The notes under the pieces were generated by a model, which worked only from the letters and a program-made list of their open reading frames with translations, had not been told where the DNA came from and ran no database searches. From Periplaneta americana (lineage: Eukaryota; Arthropoda; Insecta; Blattodea; Blattidae), in the NCBI RefSeq assembly GCF_040183065.1, contig NC_091118.1, positions 204,504,686-204,568,685 of the forward strand: 64,000 nt of DNA, written 5' to 3'. This document shows, piece after piece, positions 10,293 through 21,486 of this stretch. The stretch's first letter is position 1. Each line of letters begins with the position of its first letter. Made by a program: the position numbers and the translations under genes.

Positions 10293-11010
10293 TTGACAAA
10301 CATTACACATTCCTAAGCTTCAAGTTGTAAGTGGCCTACTATTGTATTTACATATATTTCGATAGTTCCTTTTAAATTTTCAAATTATTCGGCACCTCTT
10401 CAAGGAGCTAGGTAGGGAGTTCCAGAGACGAACTGTTGATGCTATATAGAAGCAAGATTGATGAGCTGCTCTATGCTAAGGAACAGATAATAGATAATCA
10501 TGTTCATAACGAGTGTCTAGACATAGAAGGAAACAAATGAAACGCACTGAGAAATAAATATTGGTTGCTAGGCAACCAAGCAATGGTCGAGCGAAATTTC
10601 TGTACTCTTAGTTTTGGAGCATTCTGTATATACTTTCTTCAACTCGTTTGTTGTCAATTCACTGACAAAATGTGACCTTAAGGGCGACTCCTTTCAGCTA
10701 GCAAGCCCCGGGAGAAGATACGGTGAGTGAGTGAGTGACCTCACGGGCGCTTTTCAACCTCGGAGACGACAGACAGGTTATTCACAATGACGAGATAAGA
10801 AACCGCGCCCCACAACCGGAAGGACGTCACCGGGCGGCCCCTACCGACATGATTATCCACAGATATTACCGCGGGACTGTACAAATGATTCTCGTTGAGC
10901 ACCAGGAATACCCCTGGCATTGTTGTCAACTTAGCCATTTTATATCTAAATCAAGGATATTTAATCACTGGTTACTGACTTACTCACTCACTCACTTACT
11001 TACTTACTTT
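10293..11010. other. Non-coding stretch
   Basis: Nothing firmly recognised. A GTGAGTGAGTGAGTGA run lies near 10722 and a CTTACTCACTCACTCACTTA run near 10978; the latter is the 3' tail of the minus-strand LINE that follows. Overlapping frames of 65 and 96 codons at 10735-11025 match nothing I know. Confidence 0.4.
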
Positions 11011-11020
11011 CTTACTGGCT

Positions 11021-11668
11021 TTTAAGGAACCCGGAGGTTCATTGCCGCCTTCACATAAGCCCGCCATCGGTCCCTATCCTGTGCAAGATTAATCCATTCT
11101 CTATCATCATATTCCACCTCCCTCAAATCCATTTTAGTATTATCATCCCATCTACGTCTCGGGCTCCCTAAAGGTCTTTTTCCCTCAGCCCTCCCAAATA
11201 ACACTCTATATGCATTTCTGGATTCGCCCATATACGTGCTACATGCCCTGCCCATGTCAAACGTCTGGATTTAATGTTCCTAATTATGTCAGGTGAACAA
11301 TACAATGCGTGTAGTTCTGTGTTGTGTAATTTTCTCCATTCTCCTCTAACTTCATCCCTCTTAGCCCTAATATTTTCCTAAGCACCTTATTCTCAAACAC
11401 CCTTAACCTATGTTCCTCTCTCAACGTGAGAGTCCAAGTTTCACAACCATAAAGAACAACCGGTAATATAACTTTTATAAATTATAACTTTCAGATTTTT
11501 TGATAGCAAACTGGATGATAAAAGTTTCTCAACCGAATAATAACAGGCATTTCACATATTTATTCCGTGTTTAATTTCCTCCCGAGTATCATTTATATTT
11601 GTTACTGTTGCTCCAAGATATTTGAACTTCTCCACCTCCTCAAAAGATAAATTTCACTGGTTAGCTCC
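11021..11668 (-). pseudogene. RTE-like reverse transcriptase fragment, frameshifted
   Basis: Minus-strand copy of the same LINE family as 322-699, reaching further upstream to FEEVEKFKYLG-like codons near 11660. The terminal 77 codons are open (ESRNAYRVLFGRAEGKRPLG to MNLRVP); upstream of 11255 the family sequence continues but the frame changes several times. The conserved segment LYGCETWTL can be read in pieces near 11430. The catalytic YADD block is absent. The 3' tail (CTTACTTACTT in plus orientation) lies at 10980-11015. A dead, 5'-truncated insertion. Confidence 0.82.
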
Positions 11669-12470
11669 TTTAACTGCTGGAATATGTCCGCTTAGAGATT
11701 ATCATAGTTAACCTTTAAAGATTTGAAGTCAATATTTTCCCGAACTGCAGTTATTTTGTTATACCGTTCAACATACATGCTCATGTCACTGAAGATCATT
11801 GCTTCCATGCCTGTTCAGTCAGTCTATCAAACAGCGTCAGATTGTCTTTAAGAACTGAGCTTCTACATGTGAGTTTTTGCACACATGTCAAGGACCTATT
11901 GCGATTTTTCTTGGAATCTCTCCATATACGCCTTATGGCTAATCTTCTTCTCTTTCTTTCAAGTGATGCATTTAGTATAGATGCCAGGCGTTTTCCTCGT
12001 TCTAGATAACTTCTTCGTTTACAATGTCCTGTGTGTTGTCTACATTCAGGGAAGTCCGGGAACTTATTGATTGCCCTTGTATTATGTCACTCGTAAATTC
12101 AGTTTGTAGATTTTTAGTTAGATGACGTACTGAGTTAAGTTTTAGGCACATTTGAACAACTTGAGAACAAGAGAATGAATACAACGCACTGAGTGAGAAC
12201 CGAATCCTTTAGCCACGCAGAAATAATACAATTACATGCGAACTGCGAAGCTGCAAATACGAATGGGAATAGAATAACCGGCTGCGTAGCTGAATATCAT
12301 GAGACGTCGGGACTTCCCCTACGGAGTGATTATTATTCTGCACCCTACACTGAAATTCCAAGTACAGTTGTGACAAAAATTGAAATATGTTAAATATGAT
12401 ACTTTCATTTCTAAAATTTAAACTATAAGCTGTAATCAAAACGCTGGAGTCAATATTAAATCTACAACAT
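11669..12470. other. AT-rich DNA without recognisable gene
   Basis: Frames of 60-89 codons on both strands near 12.0-12.47 kb are unrelated to known families as far as I can tell. Confidence 0.4.
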
Positions 12471-12474
12471 TCAT

Positions 12475-12835
12475 TCATTCACAGTTTTGTGTCCAAGGGC
12501 AGGTCTTTCACTGCAAATCCAGTATTCTCCAGTTTTTTCTATTTTCTGCCCTCCACTTTGTCTCCTCATATGATCCATATATCTTAATGTCGTCTACCAT
12601 CTGATATCTTCTTCTTCCCTGAACTCTTCTCCCGTTCACCATTCCTTCCAGTGCACCCATCAATAGGCAGTTCCTTCTGAATCAGTGATCCAGCCAATTC
12701 CTTTTCCTCTTCCTGATCAGTTTCAGCATCGTTCTTTCTTCATCCACTCTTTCCAACACAGCTTCGTTTCTTATTCTGTCTATCCATTTCACACGCTCCA
12801 TCCTTCTTCATATCCACATTCCAAATGCTTCACAC
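12475..12835 (-). pseudogene. Second RTE-like LINE family, C-terminal fragment
   Basis: Read on the minus strand it gives FGMWI-like codons, then MERVKWIDRIRNEAVLERVDEE and RTMLKLIRKRKRNWL with frameshifts, ending near AACTGTGAATGAATGA. The K-W-x-D-R-I-R-N-E-x-V-L-x-R-V motif is typical of RTE-type C-terminal regions. The plus-strand copy at 62385-62745 has the same sequence and the same GAATGAATGA end. No catalytic residues are included. Pseudogene. Confidence 0.75.
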
Positions 12836-12839
12836 ACAT

Positions 12840-12950
12840 ATGTTGCTACACAGTGAAGCCATCTCTGTATAGATAATTAAAACACGTATTTTATTACGCC
12901 ATAAGGAACGAAATTTGATCAAAGACCTTGTATATAATACTATACAAGAG
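12840..12950 (+). repeat. Dispersed repeat, copy 2 (pair at 3590)
   Basis: It matches 3590-3715 from TGTTGCTACACAGTGAAGCC onward with few substitutions. It abuts the LINE fragment ending at 12835. Confidence 0.7.
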
Positions 12951-13044
12951 CTTTGGGTTTGATATGCGCTGATGTTACATAAATTTGAACATCTGACTTT
13001 CTATTAAATGTTTAATTTCAATCATGTAATACAAATTTTATGGG

Positions 13045-13596
13045 CTACAATAAGGTTAGTTACATGTGGACGCGGGACTATGTGTCAGCTGTGCCTTATT
13101 TCGAGCGTTACTCCGTGCTACAGGGAAGCATTTTCCATAGATCGACAAACGCATTCTCGCTGTAGTGTGAAACGAGACTGAAGCTGCATCTACACAGTTC
13201 AATTTTCCATGAGCGCATGCATGAAATCTGGGAAGAATATTGAAAAATAATCAAGTTTAAAACGTGCGTTCAATTAAGACGCATGAAAATTTTGTGTCTA
13301 CTTGGTGCGCCGTACATAAATATATTAATATTAATATTAAATATCATTCTTTCATTCATTGCTTGAATGCGTAAAGTTGAGAGAAAAGTTTAACCGTGTA
13401 GTTGCATCTTAATGGATTCATGCTCATCGATTTACGGGGAAACAGTTGTCGACACCGACTAAACAAAAGAACGACAATGCGATAAATATATAGCGATAAA
13501 TCTAGCTGCAGAAATTATCGCGATGTTTGATTGTGATTGGTTGGAATCCAAAATTTCATTACACTTCATTGACCCAAAATGGAATGACATATAAAC
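13045..13596 (+). mobile_element. Repeat family A, copy 2, split by a hAT element
   Basis: It matches 7090-7655 block for block (ATTTCGAGCGTTACTCCGTG, CGACAAACGCATTCTCGCTG, GGGGAAACAGTTGTCGAC). It stops at ATATAAAC and resumes at 14600 with ATATAAACGAAATAGTC, because the hAT element at 13597-14599 is inserted here. Confidence 0.75.
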
Positions 13597-14134
13597 CAGA
13601 GTGCTGCATTGGAGTTAAATCGCTCGCTTGAACTCGTTCGAGTGTCGCACCCTCGAGTGAAATACGATCGGTCGTGATACGCTCGTAATAAATAGAAGCA
13701 CAGTACAAGGTCATCTCACCGACATGTCTTATCTCGTATGGAAGGCAACAGATAAGATAAACATATGTTTTGCTCACACGGTAAAAATAAGGCTTTATTT
13801 TCTGCGTTTACGACAAACGTTTAATGGAACAGTCAATGGAACGTACCAAAACAGGAACATGAAGTTATAAGTAAAATAGTGTGAAAAACTTCGATATACA
13901 GTTATTATTGCTAATTAAAAATTATTCAATATTTGATTTACCACATATATAATATGATAGGTCCATACATAGTGTTCCGCCTATATACTGCGACAATGTA
14001 AAAACGTTTTACAAGATATTATTATATACCAGTAGATTAATAACAATATTAGTATAGAGATAACGTCACAGAAAATATAATAAAACTAATAATCATGCTG
14101 CACAACTGTTACAGACGCAAAGATTGATACACTA

Positions 14135-14190
<56 letters not shown>

Positions 14191-14599
14191 TAGAAAACTT
14201 GATACAGTTCTTGCATTATCGTGATTGTGTTCTCCGTTTATAATAATTACATTTACATCCAATAACATCTATCAGATGTGGCAAAAACAAAATCACTCCT
14301 GTGTGTGTGGGGGGGGGGGGGAACATTTACCTACAACATTTATATTACATTTTAAAGCTAGTTTTGTAGTTGTACTATAGAGGGGTTAGTTAAACACTGC
14401 AAAGTTTTGAAATGATAAACATCTATGATGTTACTACATAGTTCATCACTGTAACAAGAACTAATGTCTAGCGCTCGGCTTATACCGTTCGAGGATTTAT
14501 CGCTCGTGACAATTTTACCCATCATGCATGTGCGCTACCTATCGGATTATGCTATGAACTACTTGGGGCTCGAGCGAAAACGTCCGATGCAGACCTCTG
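13597..14599. mobile_element. Non-autonomous hAT element, 8-bp duplication ATATAAAC
   Basis: Termini CAGAGTGCTGCATTGGAG and, in complement, CAGAGGTCTGCATCGGAC are imperfect inverted repeats running into TCGCTCG. The flanks at 13589-13596 and 14600-14607 are both ATATAAAC. The empty site is visible in family A copy 1 as AATAAACGAAATAGTC, so the insertion boundary is well supported. The 1,003-bp interior has a TTA microsatellite and a G run but no transposase. Confidence 0.9.
14133..14190. repeat. (TTA)n microsatellite inside the hAT element
   Basis: Uninterrupted trinucleotide repeat. The isoleucine-rich minus frame is an artefact. A GTGTGTGTGG and poly-G run follows near 14303-14321. Confidence 0.9.
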
Positions 14600-14619
14600 A
14601 TATAAACGAAATAGTCGTA

Positions 14620-15307
14620 TCAAATTCTTTTCTTTATGTTGACCAAGTTTTGGCTCACCCTGTACAGAGCTTTATTTCGAGCATCTTTCCTTCCCTTTTC
14701 GTTTCATAACTGTGAACTCCAGCTCTTCAGCGACATGCTCTTGAAAGATACTGCTGGATATTGTTTGTGTCGAGATTCGTACGTCTTTTTCCAGGTAATA
14801 ACGAAGACATTGCCAGTCCTCAGGGAAAAGTAATTTCTTAGAAATCGTCGTGAGTTAGAACAATGGCAGGAAAGAACAATAGAAGAGAACTGGATTTCTC
14901 TGGAACTAAGTGCAATAAGGCGAAAATGGGAAGTTGGGAGTGACTGTAATTTAATTAGAAACTTATCGCTGTGCCAAGAGTGTTTAATTAGATTACACTA
15001 ATAAATTAAATTTAGGAATGGGGGTTGTTTGCATCGTTAGGTATGCATCCTGTACTCAGAGCTAATTGACGTTTACAGAGCACCGTTTGATTTCAGATCT
15101 GTTTACAATATGGACGATATCAGTGAACAATGCTCAGGTACTAATTAATAGACCCGCAAACAAACCAGCAGACCGCGACGTAGAAATCAGAAATCAAATA
15201 TTAGTATCTTGTTACGATAATTTACTGCAGTTACTTGATTTTTTTGTTATTACTCGTAAATTGTTTTATAATAAACTAGTGGCTTGTGCAGCAAATACTG
15301 CAAAATA
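14620..15307. other. Non-coding stretch
   Basis: No recognised gene. GGCTCACCCTGTACAGAG near 14651 resembles the end of a mariner-type element but is isolated. Frames of 65-81 codons match nothing I know. Confidence 0.4.
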
Positions 15308-16380
15308 AGTCCATTATGATATTCTTATTGAATTTGATATTCCCAAGAAACTAGTTCGACTAATTAAAATGTGTCTCAGTGAAACATACAGCAGAGTCCG
15401 TATAGGTCAGTTTCTATCTGATGCTTTTCCAATTCACTGCGGGCTAAAGCAGGGAGATGCACTATCACCTTTACTTTTTAACTTCGCTTTAGAATATGCC
15501 ATTAGGAAAGTCCAGGATAACAGGCAGGGTTTGGAATTGAACGGGTTACATCAGCTTCTTGTCTATGCGGATGACGTGAATATGTTAGCAGAAAATCCAC
15601 AAACGATTAGGGAAAACACGGAAATTTTACTTGAAGCAAGTAAAGCGATCGGTCTGGAAGTAAATCCCGAAAAGACGAAGTATATGATTATGTCTCGTGA
15701 CCAGAATATTGTACGAAATGGAAATATAAAAATTGGAGATTTATCCTTCGAAGAGGTGAAAAATTCAAATATCTTGGAGCAACAGTAACAAATATAAATG
15801 ACACTCGGGAGGAAATTAAACACAGAATAAATATGGGAAATGCGTGTTATTATTCGGTTGAGAAGCTTTTATCATCTAGTCTGCTGTCAAAAAATCTGAA
15901 AGTCAGAATTTATAAAACAGTTATATTACCGGTTGTTCTGTATGGTTGTGAAACTTGGACTCTCAGTCTGAGAGAGGAACATAGATTAAGTGTGTTTGAG
16001 AATAAGGCGCTTAGGAAAATATTTGGGGCTAAGAGGGATGAAGTTACAGGAGAATGGAGAAAGTTACACAACGCAGAACTGCACGCATTGTATACTTCAC
16101 TTAACATAATTAGGAATATTAAATCCAGACGTTTGCGATGGGCAGGGCATGTAGCACGTATAGGCAAATCCAGGAATGCATATAGAGTGTTACTCGGGAG
16201 ATCGGAGGGAAAAAGACCTTTGGGGAGGCCGAGACGTAGATGGGAGGATAATATTAAAATGGATTTGAGGGAGGTGGAATATGATTATTGGGACTGGATT
16301 AATCTTGCACAGGATAGGGACCGTTGGCGGACTTATGTGAGGGCGGCAATGAACCTTCGGGTTCCTTAAAAGCCATTTGT
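15308..16380 (+). pseudogene. RTE-like reverse transcriptase fragment with intact YADD
   Basis: This is the best-preserved LINE copy here. From 15308 it reads [23 protein letters not shown] (palm domain), [20 protein letters not shown] and [17 protein letters not shown]; the YADD pair of aspartates is the polymerase active site. The frame is open to 15788, then a single-base loss in the run GAGGTGAAAAATTC (GAGGTGGAAAAATTC in the copy at 50115) shifts it. It resumes at 15833 with MGNACYYSVEKLLSSSLLSK and runs 178 codons to MNLRVP. The N-terminal RT half and any endonuclease domain are missing by 5' truncation. The tail TTAAAAGCCATTTGTAAGT follows. Reverse transcription activity is not expected. 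Confidence 0.9.
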
Positions 16381-16814
16381 AAGTTAAGACTTAAATAAAC
16401 ATTTTTCAGATTTATTTTCAATGAAGAATACCAGACATTTTTAAAGTTATTTTCTTGCATAATAATGAAACATACTCCCTCTGAATGTTTTTATACCAAA
16501 TACTTTTCCTTGAACCTATCCACCTTCAGTTTTTTAGTTTCAACGCGAAAACTCAAGTAACAATGTCAGGACGGTCAGTGGGTTTTTCATGTGGGAGTAA
16601 AGCAATAGCTATTTCAGGTCATTGTGGATTGTACTGTAGGTGAAAGTTAAAAAAATGTATAGCTATTGGATGAAGAGCTTCAAATGTAGTGGGTAAAATC
16701 TTTTATTCTGCTAAGAGATCTTGCCGAAATGATCGGGAGACTACAAAATTTTGTAGTCATCTTATTTCATCAGTAAATAATATCTTTTGATATTTCATTA
16801 GGAACTTTAATTTT
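16381..16814. other. Non-coding stretch
   Basis: No gene. It may hold the distal part of the Helitron-like element that continues from 16815, but the second copy leaves the window before this part, so I cannot test that. Confidence 0.35.
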
Positions 16815-17600
16815 TGCGCTCTCTCGAGCCAATACTGAAGAGAATGACGCATATAAATATTTACACCACACCGCCAATAAGTTTATGAAAAAGACGCAAC
16901 CGCATTTGATTGATAACTATGAAAATATTTGATTTTTAATAACAATATTATTCTCTTACGTAAGTTTTGTAAGTTCATTTGTAAAATAGCCGCCACTCAG
17001 TAAATTATAGAAATGAAGGTCTAATTTAATATATTCTCTATATCTACTTATATAATCCAAAAACATTTCACTTTCATATCATTCAATATAGCATTAATAT
17101 GTATGTATAATAAATGAAAAATAGTCACATCATGGCATTAACTATAATAATAGTTAATTTCTAATCTAATAACGTTATCAAACCACCTCAAGTTTTGTAG
17201 ATTTTAATATCCAACACACAGCTGTACTCAGAAAATTACACAACGCAGAATTAGACCTGTAAATTATTTTAGGAAGTCTTGAAATTTTTAATAACCAATT
17301 GAATTTGGACTCTAAATATGTCAGCAATCTTGCAGGTCATGGCCTTCGTGTAATAGCTATTGTTTATTGTAGTGTGTGTTTTGTTTTATACTGAAGTCAC
17401 GGCCGAGTGCTGAAATGCAATTAGTTCTCAAAACTGACGAAAGATGGTATTTGGAAAATATGAAAATGTTGTAGGAAAATTGACATTTCACTGAAAACTA
17501 TTATTTATCTGAAAAACTTTGGGTTCCAAGCTTAAAAATGAGGAATCATTTATTAAAATCCTTCCAGCCGTTTTCCCGTAATTTCCTTTACCAGTTCAAA

Positions 17601-17993
17601 TTATACAGCGTGAGTATAAATGACTTCCCTGATTACGAAAATTATTTGTGGACAAACGATTGAACATAGAAAAATTTTAAATATAAGAGTGTACGGATAA
17701 ACTCTCCAAGTTTTTAAACATATCTTATAGGTGTTCGATGTGGGCTCCCCTTGTGCCCTACAGACATGAAGCCGGAAGTTCAGTTTGTCCCACACACAAC
17801 TAAGTGTATCCATATCGATTGCAGTGATGGCGTTGATGATGCAGGAGCATAGCTCTGGCAGATTTTCCGGTAATGGAGGTACAAAAACAGAGTCTTTAAC
17901 GTATCCCCACAGGTAGAAGTCACACGGTGTTAAGTCAGGGGAACGTGGAGGCCAGGACAAGAGCTGCATGCCATCTCTCCTCTTCACTTCCAC
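17601..17993 (-). pseudogene. Tc1/mariner-type transposase C-terminal fragment, left arm
   Basis: 130 open codons. The segment LLSWPPRSPDLTPCDFYLWG, about 15 residues in, is the conserved region around the third catalytic acid of a mariner-type DDE/D transposase. It continues with PPLPENLPELCSCIINAI and VWDKLNFRLHVCRAQGEP, typical of this family's C-terminus. The first two catalytic acids and the DNA-binding domain are absent. The last ~25 codons run into the terminal repeat of the element. Confidence 0.85.
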
Positions 17994-18425
17994 AACGAAG
18001 TCCGGGCATTCCTGAACGACCGAATACCAAACAGATGGATTGGTTGCGCGGGGAGAGACGACATGCAGCTCTTGTCCTGGCCTCCACGTTCTCCTGGCTT
18101 AACACCGTGTGACTTCTATCTGTGGGGTATGTTAAGACTCTGTTTTTGTACCTCCATTACCGTAAAATCTGTCAGAGCTACGCACTTGCATCATCAACGC
18201 CATCGCTGCAATCGATATGGATACACTTACCCGTGTGTGGTACGAATTGAACTACCGGCTTGATGTCTGCAGGGTTACAAGGGGACCCCATATCGAGCAC
18301 CTATAAGGCATGTTTAAAAACTTGGAGAGTTTCACCATGTACTAGTATAATTAGAAATTTTCTACCTTCAATCGTTTGTCCACAAATAATTTCCGTAATC
18401 AGGGAAGTCATTTATACTCACGCTG
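17606..18425. mobile_element. Mariner-type foldback element with TA duplication
   Basis: It starts CAGCGTGAGTATAAATGAC and ends with the exact complement, GTCATTTATACTCACGCTG, flanked by TA at 17604-17605 and 18426-18427. The inverted repeats extend about 370 bp each (17606-17975 and 18063-18425), and each arm carries the C-terminal coding part of a transposase pointing outward. The centre (17976-18062) reads in the plus frame only. This looks like two 3' halves fused head to head and mobilised as one unit. Confidence 0.8.
17994..18350 (+). pseudogene. Tc1/mariner-type transposase C-terminal fragment, right arm
   Basis: Plus-strand counterpart of the left arm. It reads EVRAFLNDRIPNRWIG, then LLSWPPRSPGLTPCDFYLWG near 18066-18125, then frameshifts; the downstream part YRLDVCRVTRGPHIEHL can be read near 18250-18300. 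It includes about 30 residues upstream of the conserved motif that the left arm lacks. No complete catalytic triad. Confidence 0.8.
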
Positions 18426-18689
18426 TATATGTAGATGTTACGGATCCTTTTAAATTATGTAAAGACAAAATATTGTTAAGATATACAAAATTTCAATTAC
18501 AGCTATTCCAATTGTCAACTATTATTATTGGAATCAATTTAGAAGATCAGTATTATTTTACAGAAAAAAAAAAGTTGTCGAATAAAATTTATTATTATTG
18601 CAGAAAACAAAGAAAATTTTCTGTCAAGGATGTTACAAGATTTGTGAACTCACTTCACATCTAATTTTGCTATATTTCAACTGAGAGAT

Positions 18690-19720
18690 ATACTGAACAC
18701 CAAAATATTGATTTCGATTTACTATTCACTTGCTTAAGCATATCTCAGTTATGCCGTTTTCTTATGGGGTAACTCTATCAATGTTAATAGGATATTTATT
18801 GCACAAAAAAGAATTATACGATCCATTTTTAGATTAAAGAGTTTTGACTCATGCAAACCTTGAATAATTTCAAGGGAAAAATTGTTCCGGGGCCGGGTAT
18901 CGATCCCGGGACCTCTGGTTGAACGTACCAGCGCTCTCCCAACTGAGCTACCCGGGAACTCCACCCGACACCGTCTCAACTTTTCCCTTTATATCCACAC
19001 AACTCGCGTGGGCTGACGAAACACCAGAGACCCACATCGAGTGCACACAAATTATTCAAATCTGCTTTACAGGAAGCTTCACCTGAAAGACTAGATTTGC
19101 ATAATATATACGTCACTGTGTACGTTAACATAAAACCACAATTCCAAGTCACACAGAGTTTGTGTGCACTCGATGTGGGTCTCTGGTGTTTCGTCAACCC
19201 ACACGAGCTGTGTGGATATAAAGGGAAAAGTTGAGACGGTGTCGGGTGGAATTCCCGGGTAGCTCAGTTGGGAGAGCGCTGGTACGTTCAACCAGAGGTC
19301 CCGGGATCGATACCCGGCCCGGAACAATTTTTCCCTTGAAATTATTCAAATCTGCTTTACAGGAAGCTTCACCTGAAAGACTAGATTTGCATCATGCAAA
19401 CCTTATTTTAAACCATACAAAATTTTAACATTTCCATCCATTCATATTTACAAATGCCTAATTTTCTTCAACAGAATGAGAATAAATACAATAAGAATCT
19501 AGATTATCATAATTATAATACACGAAATGCACTTCTGTTCTCAATAAAAAATCATAGACTTGTGAAATATGAAAAATCGCCTGCCTATACTGGCATTGTG
19601 TTTTAATAACTTACCATTGCAGATACAAACTTTACCTTATGCAAAATTTAAAGTGAAAGTTAAACAGATTTTAACTGATCAAACGTTTTATTCAGTAAAA
19701 GAATTCTTTAACGACAAATT
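18690..19720 (+). pseudogene. Jockey-like non-LTR reverse transcriptase C-terminus, interrupted
   Basis: From about 18690 it reads AYLSYAVFLWGNSINVNRIF and IAQKRIIRSIFRLKSFDSCK, the thumb-proximal region of a jockey/CR1-like LINE. It is interrupted at 18862-19392 by an inverted dimer of a tRNA-cored element and then resumes: PYFKPYKILTFPSIFIYKCL, HNYNTRNALLFSIKNHRLVK, LPLQIQTLPYAKFKVKVKQI, TFYSVKEFFNDKL and stop near 19722. At least one internal stop and two frameshifts are present. A related fragment is on the minus strand at 26278. Class within non-LTR elements is by motif recognition only. Confidence 0.75.
18862..19392. mobile_element. Inverted dimer of a tRNA-cored SINE-like element
   Basis: The 531-bp insert is flanked by an exact 12-bp duplication CATGCAAACCTT (18850-18861 and 19393-19404). 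The left part (to ~19048) is a minus-strand unit and the right part (from ~19140) a plus-strand unit. Each holds a tRNA-like core (plus copy: CCCGGGTAGCTCAGTTGGGAG to CCCGGGATCGATACCCGG) preceded by a ~95-bp leader with ATATAAAG and followed by AATTTTTCCCTTGAAATT. A stray copy of the 3' tail (AAATCTGCTTTACAGGAAGC) lies between them. Confidence 0.85.
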
Positions 19721-19734
19721 ATGATACATGCAAT

Positions 19735-20260
19735 ACTACTCGATTATATTATTCATTTTAAATGTGTTTTAACTTGGTAGTGTTTTTAATTTTATGCTCG
19801 ACCATGCAGAAATGTATTAATTATACACCTGGTAGCAGTCCTTTAATGCATGTCATTAAAATACACCTACTCATTAAAGTTCAGGTTTTCGATTATTCTC
19901 GGATATTCAATCGAAAGACGAGGGAAACGTCACGGAGGCTGGAAATCCAATACTGTCGCAGAAGGTTATGTTCTGTTACTATAACAATTAGCGTTAATTG
20001 TAAATAATATTCAAATAAATTCAATTTGTCATCTCGTTTTTCTATTCTAAATCAATTTCCAGGTTATATCAAAATTAGTTCATGTTACATTACATCAAGG
20101 TCAATGACATTATTGTTCCTCGGAAAAAATCAACACTTTCGCGTCTGCGCACATCTCACAATTTACGAGCAATGAACAAGGTCACTTCCGATCTTCTGTC
20201 AGATACAAATAAAATGAATACTTCTGAATAATTTCAAGTTAGAAATATGGTCGAGCATAA
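19735..20260. other. Non-coding stretch
   Basis: No recognised feature; the 81-codon frame at 19762 matches nothing I know. Confidence 0.4.
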
Positions 20261-20261
20261 A

Positions 20262-20392
20262 AAGTCGTATGAAACTTGCCTATAATGGTAATTAAGACGC
20301 TCGTATGAAAATTATGAAACTCGCTTGCGCTCGTTTCATAAACATACATGCTCGCGTCTTAATTACTATCATTATAGGCTCGTTGCATAATG
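20262..20392. repeat. Palindromic MITE-like hairpin
   Basis: TATGAAACTTGCCTATAATG with TAATTAAGACGCTCGTATG on the left pairs with CATGCTCGCGTCTTAATTA and TCATTATAGGCTCGTTGCAT on the right, giving ~60-nt arms around a GCTTGCGC turn. No target duplication was identified. Confidence 0.75.
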
Positions 20393-21486
20393 TACTATTA
20401 TTGTGTTTTTTTTTATTTATTATGTAATTGACGTGTACAGTACATCCATGTATATGGCCATGTACAGAATAAACAATCTCATTAACAAAAAGTGTAAAAT
20501 TCAGGTCTCTGCCTCAAGCAAAAATATATTCATTCTCATAGTGTTCATGTGAAACTTTGCAAATCTCATGGCATCCAATTAGTTCACATAAACATAATCG
20601 GTAAATATTTTATACCTGTTTATTCCATGTGACGGGTGTTGCAGATGAATTGATGTTCTTCACTTTTCCACTTTCAAAATAACTGTGACATTTCTAAGTC
20701 AAAATATTCACTTGAACTGTAATATTAATTGTTATTAACCCAAACTACTGAAAATAAATTATAGAAAGAATATAGTACAGAGTAAAACTTTCCTTGATCC
20801 TGGAGCTCTGGAATTAACAGTGCAGGAGCTCAAAATATTTCTTCAACAATAGCTCCTTGAAGAACATACATTAACAGTTGATCCCTCTATGAGTAAGTCC
20901 TGCAAATTTCAGGAAAACAAAACAGTACCTATTATCCAGCCAGGACCACTTAGATCCAATGTCCATAAAACTGGTAAAATATTTTCCTTTTGAAAGTAAA
21001 ACATTAGAATATTTAAATTTAGAGCCTTATCTATGTCTTACACTAATAATAAACATTTCTGAAAAATACTTCTTCGTTGGAATTCTCAGTTTGCCTTGAA
21101 TGGTTGATTAGATGCTTACATTGGAATCTCAGATACAGAGAAAGTATCTTCTGAAGACCTCGAATTTTATTATCCTATTCGGTACTGTTAACTGCATAGC
21201 AAGTATATTTAAACTTGAGAAAATATAAGCAGAACACATTCACAAACTACTTCTGAGTCACTGTTTGCTTTCCTATAGGTATACTTGGGCGAAGAACCAT
21301 ATAGGGCAATCAAACGCAGATTTGTTTTGTAATAAATTTAGCATATTTTTGCAGAACTTCTATGTTGAACTTAACAGATAAAATTTAATAATAAAATAAA
21401 TCGATAATTAAATAAAGTAAATAAATTTAACCGACTTCGATAATAATAATATATAAATAATATTGAAATCAAATACACTTCTGTGT
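20393..21486. other. AT-rich DNA without recognisable gene
   Basis: No frame, repeat or homology that I can name. Confidence 0.4.

Larger units (their letters stand above)
16815..18435 (-). mobile_element. Helitron-like element, copy 1 (minus), with foldback inside
   Basis: The reverse complement of 16815-17605 matches 63201-64000 over its whole length with moderate divergence. Removing the TA-flanked foldback (17606-18425) joins TTATA to TATGTAGA, so on the minus strand the element starts TCTACATATATAATTTGAAC. The other copy starts TCTATATATATAATTTGAAC. Both begin TC and both are preceded by A, as expected of Helitron 5' ends, which insert between A and T. I found no 3' CTRR hairpin and no helicase frame. 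Confidence 0.5.

Noticed and set aside
19249..19326. Functional tRNA gene with GTT anticodon
   Set aside because: Acceptor stem mismatched, U33 absent, and the same core recurs in dispersed elements with target duplications.
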